Of a DNA stretch of 64,000 nucleotides, positions 1 to 8,031 are shown one piece after another (the stretch's first letter is position 1; each line of letters begins with the position of its first letter). The DNA lies in NCBI GenBank assembly GCA_023382655.1, contig JAHDWK010000019.1, forward strand, positions 1-64,000. Reading direction: 5' to 3'. Both the position numbers and the translations under genes were made by a program. The notes beneath the pieces were generated by a model that saw only the letters and a program-made list of their open reading frames with translations, searched no databases and was not told where the DNA came from. Source of the DNA: Anaerolineae bacterium. Its GTDB lineage: Bacteria; Chloroflexota; Anaerolineae; Promineifilales; Promineifilaceae.

Positions 1-1
1 C

Positions 2-64
2 CACATACACATTATCACCCTCGACCAATTCTTTGACCGGTACGTTTCCGACCCCAAACAATAA
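2..64 (+). CDS. C-terminal end of an unidentified protein (cut by window edge)
   Basis: One frame is open from the window edge to a TAA at 62-64 and would encode about 20 residues ending in LDQFFDRYVSDPKQ. The residue mix is protein-like, and non-coding, repeat-rich sequence starts right after the stop. Too little is present to name a family. It could also be chance. Confidence 0.4.
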   Translation, partial: HIHIITLDQFFDRYVSDPKQ

Positions 65-343
65 AAAAGGATTGGAATCCCCATTCCTGCGGTAGTTTCC
101 TTCGTTGAACTGGTGGACACGGCCGTACCTCATTCTTGCCTATTATCCCACACTGTCTACTTGTGGGTGGACACGGCCGTGGCATCGTTATGTTGTTCCT
201 GAAATCTACAGGCACACGCCAACAAACACAAAGCACCAACATCACTGCTTTCACAGGCTGAACGACAACTTTTCGCACGGCCGTGATCTTCGACGTAAAA
301 TTTGCCGCATGGAAATGGATCAGCAGCGTTTGGAGAGGCAAAA
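65..343. other. Intergenic region with duplicated 15-mer
   Basis: No convincing gene is visible. A 15-base direct repeat, GGTGGACACGGCCGT, occurs at 112-126 and 166-180, each carrying the genome-wide ACGGCCGT octamer; a third octamer lies near 268. A short hairpin GGAATCCCCATTCC lies near 75. The promoter of the gene starting at 344 should be here, but I cannot fix its boxes. Confidence 0.5.
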
Positions 344-712
344 ATGGATGAGCGTATTGAAAAGGCCCTGAACCGGGACGATACGATTGACATCACCACC
401 ATAGGGCGCAAAAGTGGACGGCCGCAGCGGGTGGAAATCTGGTTTAAGCGGGTGAACGGCCGTACCTACATTACGGGCACGCCTGGCCCCCGCGACTGGT
501 ATGCCAATCTGTTGGCGCAACCCCGCTTCACGTTCCACCTCAAACAGTCCCTTCGGGCCGATTTACCGGCCCGCGCCCGCTCCGTCTTAGATGTGGACGA
601 ACGGCGGCAAATTTTATCTGCTCCCGTCATGGCCTGGTACCACAGCCAGGTACAGTCATTAGAAGATTTGGTAGCAGGGAGTCCATTGGTTGAAGTAACG
701 TTTGAAGCGTGA
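344..712 (+). CDS. DDN-like nitroreductase/quinone reductase family protein
   Basis: 122 residues, the usual size for the split-beta-barrel deazaflavin (F420)-dependent nitroreductase family (formerly DUF385). The N-terminal half shows the family pattern IDITTIGRKSGRPQRVEIWF, followed by a short strand and a GxRDWYxNL segment that in the family lies near the cofactor. An upstream in-frame ATG at 302 exists, but the ATG at 344 sits 6-10 bases behind a GGAGAGG ribosome site and begins at the conserved domain, so I chose it. The family binds F420 or related flavins in the cytoplasm and reduces quinones or nitro compounds; the actual substrate is unknown. The neighbouring gene downstream is an FMN nitroreductase, so both may serve redox detoxification. 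Confidence 0.8.
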   Translation: MDERIEKALNRDDTIDITTIGRKSGRPQRVEIWFKRVNGRTYITGTPGPRDWYANLLAQPRFTFHLKQSLRADLPARARSVLDVDERRQILSAPVMAWYHSQVQSLEDLVAGSPLVEVTFEA

Positions 713-765
713 AGAGCAAAATGTTATGCCAATCTGCCGCTGCCATCCATGTGAGGTGATTGATT

Positions 766-1275
766 ATGGATACTTTTGAGGCAATTCGCACGTTGCTTGC
801 CGTCAGAAATTATCAAGATAAACTGGTACCGGAGGAAAGCCTGCGGCGAATTTTGGAGGCCGGGCGGCTGACCGGCAGCAGCATGAACGGCCAACCCTGG
901 CATTTCCTGGTCGTCCAAAACCGGGACACATTACAGCAATTAGGGTCGTTGCTGCGCTCAGGCCCCTATGTGGCGCAAGCGCCCCTCGCCATCGTTGTGG
1001 CCATTGATAACACCCGCTACGCCGTCTCCGACGCCAGCCGGGCCATCCAATCCATGATGCTCACCGCCTGGGTGGATGGTCTGGGTGCAAACTGGGTGGG
1101 CTTTGGCGGTCTGGATAGTATCAAACCTCTGCTCGGCATCCCCACCGAAATGGAAGTTTTTGCCGTGTTACCCATCGGTTATCCCGCGGACGCGATAACC
1201 GGTCAGGGAAAGAAACGGCGAAAAGCGCTGGCCGAAGTCGCTCATCGGGAACAGTGGGGGCAACCCTTCGCCTAG
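766..1275 (+). CDS. FMN-dependent nitroreductase family protein
   Basis: 169 residues with the compact nitroreductase fold. Near the N-terminus are AIRTLLAVRNYQDKLVP and EAGRLTGSSMNGQPWHFLVV, which match the FMN-binding R-x-x-x-x-F and S-x-x-N-x-Q-P-W segments of the family. The C-terminal half has the GLGANWVGF and VLPIGYP motifs. A TTG at 760 is in frame, but the ATG at 766 is better placed behind AGGTG (spacing 7). It lies 50 bases after the DDN-like gene on the same strand, so an operon is plausible. Predicted to be a cytoplasmic homodimer using NAD(P)H; substrate not predictable. Confidence 0.85.
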   Translation: MDTFEAIRTLLAVRNYQDKLVPEESLRRILEAGRLTGSSMNGQPWHFLVVQNRDTLQQLGSLLRSGPYVAQAPLAIVVAIDNTRYAVSDASRAIQSMMLTAWVDGLGANWVGFGGLDSIKPLLGIPTEMEVFAVLPIGYPADAITGQGKKRRKALAEVAHREQWGQPFA

Positions 1276-1304
1276 CTTTTTCGGTTCAGTCACGGCCGTA
1301 CCCC

Positions 1305-1346
1305 ACAACAAAAAAAGAGATTGGAGACCCTTCCATCTCCAATCTC
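1305..1346 (-). terminator. Rho-independent terminator of the amylase gene
   Basis: A perfect 11-base stem, GAGATTGGAGA (1317-1327) pairing with TCTCCAATCTC (1336-1346), loop of 8. Read on the minus strand it is followed by a run of seven T, as expected for a terminator downstream of the minus-strand amylase. The stem belongs to the dispersed GATTGGGAGAT-type repeat seen elsewhere in the window. Confidence 0.7.
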
Positions 1347-1407
1347 TCAATCCTTCGACCTGCAACTATGCTTGCCGCTCAGGACAAGTCTCTCAATCTC
1401 TACTCTC

Positions 1408-3630
1408 TCAATTCTGCCAATTCACCGTCACGCTGCCTGGTGCAGGTGAACCGCAGGCGGGGGTGGTATAGCTGTGGTTGCTGCCGCCTTCCCAGGTGAC
1501 GCCGCCGCTGCTGTTGATCTTCAGGAATTTGAACTGCACGGCCGTGCCGCAGGGCACACTGGCCGTCACCTTCCAACTGGGATAAAAACCGCTCGTCGTG
1601 ACGGCCGGCCCCACCGGTCCGCCAAATTTCGGCAAATTGGTGCCCGTCACCGTCGTCGTAGACCAGTTCGATAGCTCATAAACGCTGCCGGTCAGGTACA
1701 CCTGGTCGCCCCAGTTAGTGGTGGCGTTGTTGACCTGGAATGTCACCGGTACCTGCTGGTTGGTGAGCACCTGTACGTCATACAAATTGCTGCTGCTGGC
1801 CCCACGCACCACCTTCACCTGGCGCAGGCCGGCGGGTACGCCGGACGGCACGGTCGCCACAATGCGGTTGGTTGTCCAGGAGATGATGCTCGCCTGATAC
1901 TGGCTGCCACCGTTGACAAAAAAGACCTTGTTGTTGGCGTGGGGTGCGCCAAAACCCTGCCCTTCCAGCGTGATTTTGTGCCCGGCGCGGGTGAGGGTGG
2001 GGGAGACGGCCCCCAACTGTGGCGAACCGGGATCGGCGGCATTGTATGACCAGACCATCGCCCGCCCCGGCCCTAACGACCAGGTACCAATGGGGTTGTT
2101 GCCGCCGCTGCCGCTGTTCACGGTAATGTTGTGACCACCCACCAGCCCATTCAGTTGGTCGCTGTATGTGCCCGGCGGCAGGGCAGTATACAGGCCGCTA
2201 ATGGTTTGCCAGTTATTGCCCTTGTTGATGGCGACCAGCACCACATCATCGTAAAACTTGCGCTCGTAGATGTAAACGTCGTTGTTGATCCAACGCTGTT
2301 GGTGGCTGCCAAATTGCACCGCCGGCTGGCTCTGTTTGAGCGCGGACAATTTGTTGATCACCTGGTAGGCGGTGGTGGACTGGTTCCAACTGTTCATCAT
2401 GGGGCGGTTGTAGGGGTCGCCGCCGCCGTTAGTGTTGTTGAACAGGTATTGTTCGGTGCCGTAGTAGATACAGGGGGTGCCGCGCACCGTCAGCAAAAAG
2501 GCCAGCGCCAGGTGGAGCTGGGTATTGTTGTTATTGATGCTGAGGAAGCGAGACATGTCGTGGTTATCTATGAATGTGACCAGGTTTTCTTTGTATTTGT
2601 AGTCGGCGTTGGTCTGGTTGATGGCGCTGTCCAACGCGCTCATCGGTTGGCCGTAACCAAAGGTGTTGCGGATGGCGTGGTTGAGGTAGAAGTCGAGCAC
2701 GGCCGTGCCGCTGTCATCACTAAAGCGCACATTGTCCCGGTACAACGGGTCGCTGGTGCTGCCCAGATACCATTCGCCAAAAATATACAGGTCTTTGTCA
2801 TGCAAAATATCGTCGTTATATGCCCGCTGCCAGCCGGAGGTCATATGTTTGACGGCATCAATGCGTAAACCATCAATATCCTTCGCCAGCCACAGCGCCA
2901 GCGCATCTTGCATGTATTGGTTGACATACGAATTGGTTTGCTCAAAGTCGGCCAGGTCGGCCAGATTCAGATATTGCGCTTCGTAACGGTCATCCCAATT
3001 GGTGATACCGCCGTTGTGGTGGAAGTAGCCGTTGGGGTCATTGGCATAGCTGGCGACGAATGTGCCGGCATTGTACAAAGCGCCATTTTCAGCAAAACTG
3101 GGATTGTTCACATCGGCCGGGCTGGTGTGATTAGGCGCCCAATCCACCACCACTTTGATGCCGTTGGCGTGGGCGGCATTGACCAGATTTTGGAACTCCG
3201 TCCAGGTGCCAAAATGCTCTTCTGGCGTTTTGAAGTCCCGCGCCCAATAGCCGTGATACCCGGCATTGGGCACACCGCCGTAAACGGCCGCCACATTGAT
3301 ATTGTCTACGGGTGGGGAAATCCACACGGCCGTGACCCCCATATCCTTCAAATAACTCATCTTGGCCTGGATACCGGCCCAGTCGCCACCCCAGTATAAT
3401 TTCCAGTTTGATTTGGCAGCGTCATACAGACCGGCGCTTTGGGCCGGATTGTTGTTGCTGCTGTTGCCATCGTAAAAACGGTCGGTGATGATCTGGTAGC
3501 AGACATCGCTTTTATACGAGGCGTCACTGGTGACTGGCCCGGCTTCAGTCTGAGACACAGAGACGGCCATAGGCCCCAACAGTGTCAGCAGCAAAGCCAG
3601 CAAGAGCAAAATGCGGGTTCTCGTTTTCAT
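1408..3630 (-). CDS. Secreted GH13 alpha-amylase / cyclodextrin glucanotransferase-like enzyme
   Basis: 740 residues starting at an ATG behind AAGGAG; signal peptide RILLLLALLLTLLGPMAVSVS. The five-domain CGTase order A/B-C-D-E is visible. The GH13 catalytic barrel has region I DWAPNH (about residue 162), region II GLRIDAVKH with the Asp nucleophile (255), region III FGEW with the acid/base Glu (285) and region IV FIDNHD (356). An IPT/TIG domain follows (about 530-605), then a C-terminal CBM20 starch-binding domain (625-735). The overall similarity to LADLNHNN-type CGTases includes a YLNLADLADFEQTN segment. It should act outside the cell on starch, giving cyclodextrins or maltose-rich products; CGTase and maltogenic amylase cannot be separated by eye. 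It lies downstream of marR. Confidence 0.88.
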   Translation of the reverse strand: MKTRTRILLLLALLLTLLGPMAVSVSQTEAGPVTSDASYKSDVCYQIITDRFYDGNSSNNNPAQSAGLYDAAKSNWKLYWGGDWAGIQAKMSYLKDMGVTAVWISPPVDNINVAAVYGGVPNAGYHGYWARDFKTPEEHFGTWTEFQNLVNAAHANGIKVVVDWAPNHTSPADVNNPSFAENGALYNAGTFVASYANDPNGYFHHNGGITNWDDRYEAQYLNLADLADFEQTNSYVNQYMQDALALWLAKDIDGLRIDAVKHMTSGWQRAYNDDILHDKDLYIFGEWYLGSTSDPLYRDNVRFSDDSGTAVLDFYLNHAIRNTFGYGQPMSALDSAINQTNADYKYKENLVTFIDNHDMSRFLSINNNNTQLHLALAFLLTVRGTPCIYYGTEQYLFNNTNGGGDPYNRPMMNSWNQSTTAYQVINKLSALKQSQPAVQFGSHQQRWINNDVYIYERKFYDDVVLVAINKGNNWQTISGLYTALPPGTYSDQLNGLVGGHNITVNSGSGGNNPIGTWSLGPGRAMVWSYNAADPGSPQLGAVSPTLTRAGHKITLEGQGFGAPHANNKVFFVNGGSQYQASIISWTTNRIVATVPSGVPAGLRQVKVVRGASSSNLYDVQVLTNQQVPVTFQVNNATTNWGDQVYLTGSVYELSNWSTTTVTGTNLPKFGGPVGPAVTTSGFYPSWKVTASVPCGTAVQFKFLKINSSGGVTWEGGSNHSYTTPACGSPAPGSVTVNWQN

Positions 3631-3672
3631 ATCTTTCTCCTTATGGAACTTCAAAAGAAAAGGATCAAAAAT

Positions 3673-3700
3673 AAAAAAGGAGCGTGGCAATCACGCTCCT
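3673..3700 (-). terminator. Terminator/attenuator between marR and the amylase
   Basis: AGGAGCGTG (3678-3686) pairs with CACGCTCCT (3692-3700), loop GCAAT, followed on the minus strand by six T. It sits between the marR stop (3705) and the amylase start (3630). Only about 40 bases separate the T-run from the amylase ATG, leaving little room for a separate promoter, so partial read-through may set amylase expression. Confidence 0.75.
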
Positions 3701-3704
3701 GTGG

Positions 3705-4157
3705 TTACGAGGTGGGAATGGATGGCCGCAAAAGCTGTTGGCGCAGGCTATCGCTCAATTTTTGCAGCAGCACCCGCAAATCGGCTTGTTCTTGCGCTGA
3801 CAACGTGCTGATGCGTTCACGGGTGTACATGTCGTGGGCCTGATGGAGTTGGGTGATGAGGGTCTGCCCCACGGCCGTAATTTCCAACCGTATCACCCGC
3901 CGGTCAGCCTCGTCACGCTGCCGGGTAATCAACCCTTTGCGTTCCAAAATACCGGCTACGCGGGTGATGTTACTGGGGTCGCACAGCATATCCTGACTCA
4001 ACTCGCTCATTGTTTTTGGCCCCTCTGCCAGCCAGAGCAGGGCATAAAATTGGGCTTGTGTCAGATTGTGGCGGCTGAGGAACTGCTGATCGCCATCATC
4101 CAACAGCAGGTATACAGTTTTGATCAATTCGTAGTTTTCTAACAGCAAGGGTATCAA
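3705..4157 (-). CDS. MarR-family transcriptional regulator
   Basis: 150 residues, typical MarR length. The winged helix-turn-helix is clear: LTQAQFYALLWLAEGPKTMSEL, then the recognition helix region DPSNITRVAGILERKGLI and the wing with the hallmark RQRDEADRRVIRLEIT. The dimerising helices occupy both ends. The start is a TTG at 4157; no better ATG exists in frame before the domain. Two perfect palindromes lie directly upstream, so autoregulation is likely. It precedes the amylase on the same strand, separated by a terminator-like hairpin, and may control it. The ligand is unknown. Confidence 0.88.
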   Translation of the reverse strand: MIPLLLENYELIKTVYLLLDDGDQQFLSRHNLTQAQFYALLWLAEGPKTMSELSQDMLCDPSNITRVAGILERKGLITRQRDEADRRVIRLEITAVGQTLITQLHQAHDMYTRERISTLSAQEQADLRVLLQKLSDSLRQQLLRPSIPTS

Positions 4158-4167
4158 TCCAAATTAG

Positions 4168-4194
4168 TTGATGCATCAATAGTTGATGCATCAA
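4168..4194. promoter_or_regulatory. Tandem palindromic operator, probable MarR binding sites
   Basis: The perfect 12-base palindrome TTGATGCATCAA occurs twice, at 4168-4179 and 4183-4194, with centres 15 bases apart, 10 bases upstream of the marR start. Size, symmetry and position fit a MarR autoregulatory operator. The kinase gene lies on the other side and could also be controlled. Confidence 0.7.
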
Positions 4195-4297
4195 GCATAT
4201 GGGATCGGCCCAAAAATGTCAAGATGGTGAAAGCCAGAGCGGGCCAGGACTTGCCCGGCGACTTGCCACTTGCCACCTGTCACCTTACAATCCCGCC

Positions 4298-5467
4298 ATG
4301 AGTGATGAAGCAATTGTGTTGAACGGCCGATACCAACTCCTTGAACGAGTGGGCAGCGGCGGCATGGCGGTGGTGTACAAGGCCCAGGATCGGGCGCTGG
4401 GACGCATTGTCGCCATCAAGATGTTGCAAGAGAGCCTGACCAGCGATGAAGGTTTTTTGCGCCGCTTCCAGCGCGAGGCGCACGCCGCCGCCAACCTCAC
4501 CCACCCCAATATTGTGACGGTGCATGACATTGGCCAGGACGGCCATCGTTATTACATCGTTATGGAGTTTGTGGACGGCCGTACCCTTAAACAACTCATC
4601 CGCCAATATGCCGATAACGGCCGTTTTATGCCCATCAACCACGCCCTTGATCTCACGGTGCAAATTTGCAACGGCATTGGCTACGCCCACCGCGCCAACC
4701 TGGTTCACTGCGATGTCAAACCCCAAAACATCCTGGTGACCCACGACGAACAGGTGAAAGTAGCCGATTTTGGCATTGCCCGCGCCATGAGCCAGGCCAC
4801 CCAACAGCTCACGACCGACCAGGTCTGGGGCACACCCCAATACTTTTCGCCAGAACAAGCCGCCGGCGAAATGCCCACACCCGCTTCAGACGTGTATGCC
4901 ATTGGCGTGCTGATGTTTGAGATGCTCACCGGGCGTCTGCCTTTCCAGGCGGAGTCGCATACGGCGCTGGCGCTAAAACATATTCAGGAGCCGCCGCCAC
5001 CCATTACCATTTACAACCCATCCGTGCCTAAACAACTGGAACAAATCATCAACAAGTTGCTGGCAAAAGAACCGGCCGGCCGGTACCGCACCGCCGGGCA
5101 GTTGGGGCGCATATTGGGCGCGTACAAAGATCGCAGTCAGGCAGAAACGGGCACAGTCTACCCGGCGCCTCTGGTAGCGGCCCATCAGGCACAGCCCCAG
5201 ACGTCAGTCTCGCTGCCGCCAACGGCCGTGTCCCCAGCCAACATACCGGTCGCCGAGCAAAAAACGCAAATCTATCATCACCTATCGGCCGATGGTGATG
5301 AATCCCCCACCCAATCTACGCCTGCCCAGCGCGTCATTCGCATTCCGGCCAACCAGACCGCGCCGGGTAATGATTGGACAGCGATTGCCCTGGGTGTTAT
5401 CGCCCTCATCGCCCTGTTGGGCCTCATTCCGCTCTGGCTCATGGTCTATCTGGCCTGGACAGGGTAG
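4298..5467 (+). CDS. Serine/threonine protein kinase, membrane-anchored
   Basis: 389 residues. A full Hanks-type kinase domain covers about residues 10-275: glycine loop GSGGMAVVYKA, lysine in VAIKM, catalytic HCDVKPQN (His-Cys-Asp instead of HRD), DFGIA, and activation end GTPQYFSPEQA. A Pro-rich low-complexity juxtamembrane segment follows, then one C-terminal membrane helix (about 362-386) with almost nothing outside, so there is no extracellular PASTA-type sensor. An in-frame ATG at 4199 exists, but residues between it and 4298 come from a dispersed CTTGCCACTTGCCACC-type repeat, so 4298 is preferred. The kinase lies divergent to marR. Substrates are unknown. Confidence 0.88.
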   Translation: MSDEAIVLNGRYQLLERVGSGGMAVVYKAQDRALGRIVAIKMLQESLTSDEGFLRRFQREAHAAANLTHPNIVTVHDIGQDGHRYYIVMEFVDGRTLKQLIRQYADNGRFMPINHALDLTVQICNGIGYAHRANLVHCDVKPQNILVTHDEQVKVADFGIARAMSQATQQLTTDQVWGTPQYFSPEQAAGEMPTPASDVYAIGVLMFEMLTGRLPFQAESHTALALKHIQEPPPPITIYNPSVPKQLEQIINKLLAKEPAGRYRTAGQLGRILGAYKDRSQAETGTVYPAPLVAAHQAQPQTSVSLPPTAVSPANIPVAEQKTQIYHHLSADGDESPTQSTPAQRVIRIPANQTAPGNDWTAIALGVIALIALLGLIPLWLMVYLAWTG

Positions 5468-5543
5468 GGATGGGTGACAAGGTGAGGGGGTGAAGGGGTG
5501 ACAGCATCGTGGCCCTGTGTCACTGTGTCAAAGAAGTATCCGA

Positions 5544-7976
5544 ATGAAGTGGTTACTTGCATTTCTCCTGGGGTTGGTGCTGCTGCCGGGCGGGCAAACC
5601 GGTGACGGCCGTTTACTTTTGACCGAGATTTACTATGCCACGCCGGGGGAAGATACGCAGCAAGAGTGGGTGGAGATAGACAATGTGGGCACGGCCGTAT
5701 TTCCCTTAGCCAACGTGACACTCACAGACGAAGAACAGGCCGGTGGGCCAGAAGGGGCGGTACAGTTTCCGAGTCACGCCGTGATCGCGCCGGGTGAGGT
5801 GGTAATAGTCGCCCAAACGGCCGTCGGTTTTCGCGCTCTCTTTGGTTTTGACCCGGGTTATGAAATGGTAGATAGCGATACGGCCGTGCCGGACATGTTG
5901 CCCCATCCGGCCCGCGCCACCGGTCCCCTGGTGTTGAACAATGATGGTGATGAATTGATTTTGCTGGCCGCCGACGGGCAATTATTAGATGCGGTAAGTT
6001 ATGGTGACAGTACGGCCCTGCTGAACCCACCCATTCCCGGCGTTTTTCCCGGTCAGAGCATCGCCCGCATCCCCGCCCGGTGTGACACGAATACCGCCGC
6101 CGACTGGCAGCCCCAAACCATACCCACACCCGGCCAGATTCACACTGACGGCGTTTGTGCAGAGGCCATTCCCTCGCCCACGCAGGCAGCGGACACGCTG
6201 CCGCCCATTGGCGCTATTCAAGGTAGTGGTTCCGTTTCGCCCCGCTTCAATGAAGTTGTCACCCTGCGTGGTGTGCTCACAGGAATATATGAAGACCGCA
6301 ATACGGCCGGCGTCACCTATTACACCCTGTTTGTCCAGGATGTGCCCGGCCAGGAAGATGGCGACCCGGCCACATCAGATGGTATCGCCGTGTTTTTAGG
6401 ACAGGAACGGCCGTCTGCCCAAATCGGCGATCAGGTGCGCATCAGCGGCCGGGTGATGGAGTTTTTTGGTCTGACCGAAATTGACGATGACGGCCTGCGC
6501 ATTACCGTGGAAGCCAGCGGGCTGCCGCTGCCAGAACCGGTCGTCATGGCGCCGCCGGCCGATAATGGGGCGCAGGCGGCTTATTTTGAACCGTTGGAAG
6601 GGATGCGGGGGGCGTTTGCCGGGGAGGCGCGGGTGGTGGGGGCTACCTTTAGCGGGTGCAGTTTTGCCGCGGTGGATTCAACCGTGATTGATCGGCCCGT
6701 TGTGCGCCAGCAATTTACGGACCCGATAGGCCAAATTGTGCCCATCCTGCATACCAGTGATGTGGACTGCGGTCATTTCCCGCACGTCAAGAGTGGCGAC
6801 CAGGTGGCCGGATTGGCCGGGCCGCTCATTTACCATTTTGACCAGTTTAAGCTGGTACAGCAAGAGACAGGATCGCTGGTGGTCACGGCCGTGACCTATC
6901 CCCCGCTCCCTTCACCCCCGTCTCTGGCAGAGAATCAGATCAGCATCGCCCTCTACAATATGGAAAACCACTTTGACGCCCATGACGACACCGGCAGCGC
7001 CGAAGAGCCAAAACCAACTCCGGCCGAAATTGCCCGCAAAGAAGCCAAAATTGCCGGGCAGATCAGCCAGTTTTTGGCCTGCCCCACCTTAGTGGGGGTG
7101 CAAGAAGTGGAAAATGAGGCGCTGTTGCTGTCGTTGGCGCAGGCGTTGGCCGCGCCGTGTGGGTTCGTGTATGACGTGACTCACCGGGAAAGCGCCGATA
7201 TACGGGGAATTGACGTGGCCCTGTTGAGTGATCCCCGGCAGGTGACGGTGCAAAACGCCACGCTGCGCCAGACCTGTACGCCATTGGACACGGGCATTGT
7301 AGACAAAACGACCGCTTGCCCGGCGGGGCAGCAGCCGCTTTTTTCGCGGCCGCCGTTGGCAGTGGAGATAATGGTAGGGGGACGGCCGTTCACCATTTTC
7401 ATCAACCATTTCAAAAGTAAACGGGGTGGCGAAGTGGAAACCGCGCCACAGCGATTGGCCCAGGCACATTTCCTCAACGAGCAGGTGACAGCGCTGTTGG
7501 CTGCTGACACTCAAGCGCGGGTAGTGGTCATGGGGGATTTTAACGATTATGAATTGTCGCCCGCACTGCTGGCAATGACGGGTGACGGCCGTTTAACCAA
7601 TGCGCTTTCCACCATCCCCCTTCCCGAACGATACAGCTTCGTCTTCAGCGGCGCGGCGCAATTGATAGACGGCATTTTGCTTTCGCCGGCGCTGGCTGCC
7701 AATTTAACCCACGCTACCATCCAGCACCTGAATGCAGACTATCCTGATGTGTTGGCAGCGGACACGGCCGTACCTTACCAGGCCACCGACCACGATTTGC
7801 CGTTGATTATCCTCAATTTGGAAGAGGGAGTGTCTATGCCCACACCACTTGCCGACGATTCAACGACTGTCTCAGCTCTTGAAGCCCCCGGTAACAGTTG
7901 GTCGTGGGTCATTGGCGTGGTGTTAGCAGTGGCGGCAGGTGGCACGGCCGTGTGGTTCATCCGCCGCCGCGCGTGA
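5544..7976 (+). CDS. ExeM/NucH-like extracellular nuclease with lamin-tail domain
   Basis: 810 residues. A signal peptide (MKWLLAFLLGLVLLPGG) is followed by an LTD (lamin tail) domain at about 25-150 with WVEIDNVG and VVIVAQT, an OB-like region around 230-330 (LRGVLTGIYEDR, GDQVRISGRV), and an endonuclease/exonuclease/phosphatase domain at about 465-760 carrying QEVENEALL, NHFKSKRGG, GDFNDYELSP and the catalytic ATDHDLPLI. A C-terminal membrane helix followed by RRR (785-810) anchors it. Order and motifs match ExeM-type DNases, which degrade extracellular DNA with divalent metal. The weakly supported ATG at 5544 begins the signal peptide. The gap before it holds a GGTGACA-type repeat. Confidence 0.88.
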   Translation: MKWLLAFLLGLVLLPGGQTGDGRLLLTEIYYATPGEDTQQEWVEIDNVGTAVFPLANVTLTDEEQAGGPEGAVQFPSHAVIAPGEVVIVAQTAVGFRALFGFDPGYEMVDSDTAVPDMLPHPARATGPLVLNNDGDELILLAADGQLLDAVSYGDSTALLNPPIPGVFPGQSIARIPARCDTNTAADWQPQTIPTPGQIHTDGVCAEAIPSPTQAADTLPPIGAIQGSGSVSPRFNEVVTLRGVLTGIYEDRNTAGVTYYTLFVQDVPGQEDGDPATSDGIAVFLGQERPSAQIGDQVRISGRVMEFFGLTEIDDDGLRITVEASGLPLPEPVVMAPPADNGAQAAYFEPLEGMRGAFAGEARVVGATFSGCSFAAVDSTVIDRPVVRQQFTDPIGQIVPILHTSDVDCGHFPHVKSGDQVAGLAGPLIYHFDQFKLVQQETGSLVVTAVTYPPLPSPPSLAENQISIALYNMENHFDAHDDTGSAEEPKPTPAEIARKEAKIAGQISQFLACPTLVGVQEVENEALLLSLAQALAAPCGFVYDVTHRESADIRGIDVALLSDPRQVTVQNATLRQTCTPLDTGIVDKTTACPAGQQPLFSRPPLAVEIMVGGRPFTIFINHFKSKRGGEVETAPQRLAQAHFLNEQVTALLAADTQARVVVMGDFNDYELSPALLAMTGDGRLTNALSTIPLPERYSFVFSGAAQLIDGILLSPALAANLTHATIQHLNADYPDVLAADTAVPYQATDHDLPLIILNLEEGVSMPTPLADDSTTVSALEAPGNSWSWVIGVVLAVAAGGTAVWFIRRRA

Positions 7977-8031
7977 ACCTTTTCACGACCCCTCTATTGA
8001 TTCCCGGCGCACTGCCCCATAGAATTCACCC

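Noticed and set aside
2131-2868. 245-codon frame antisense to the amylase
   Set aside because: Valine/alanine-rich shadow without motifs, while the opposite strand has GH13 motifs.
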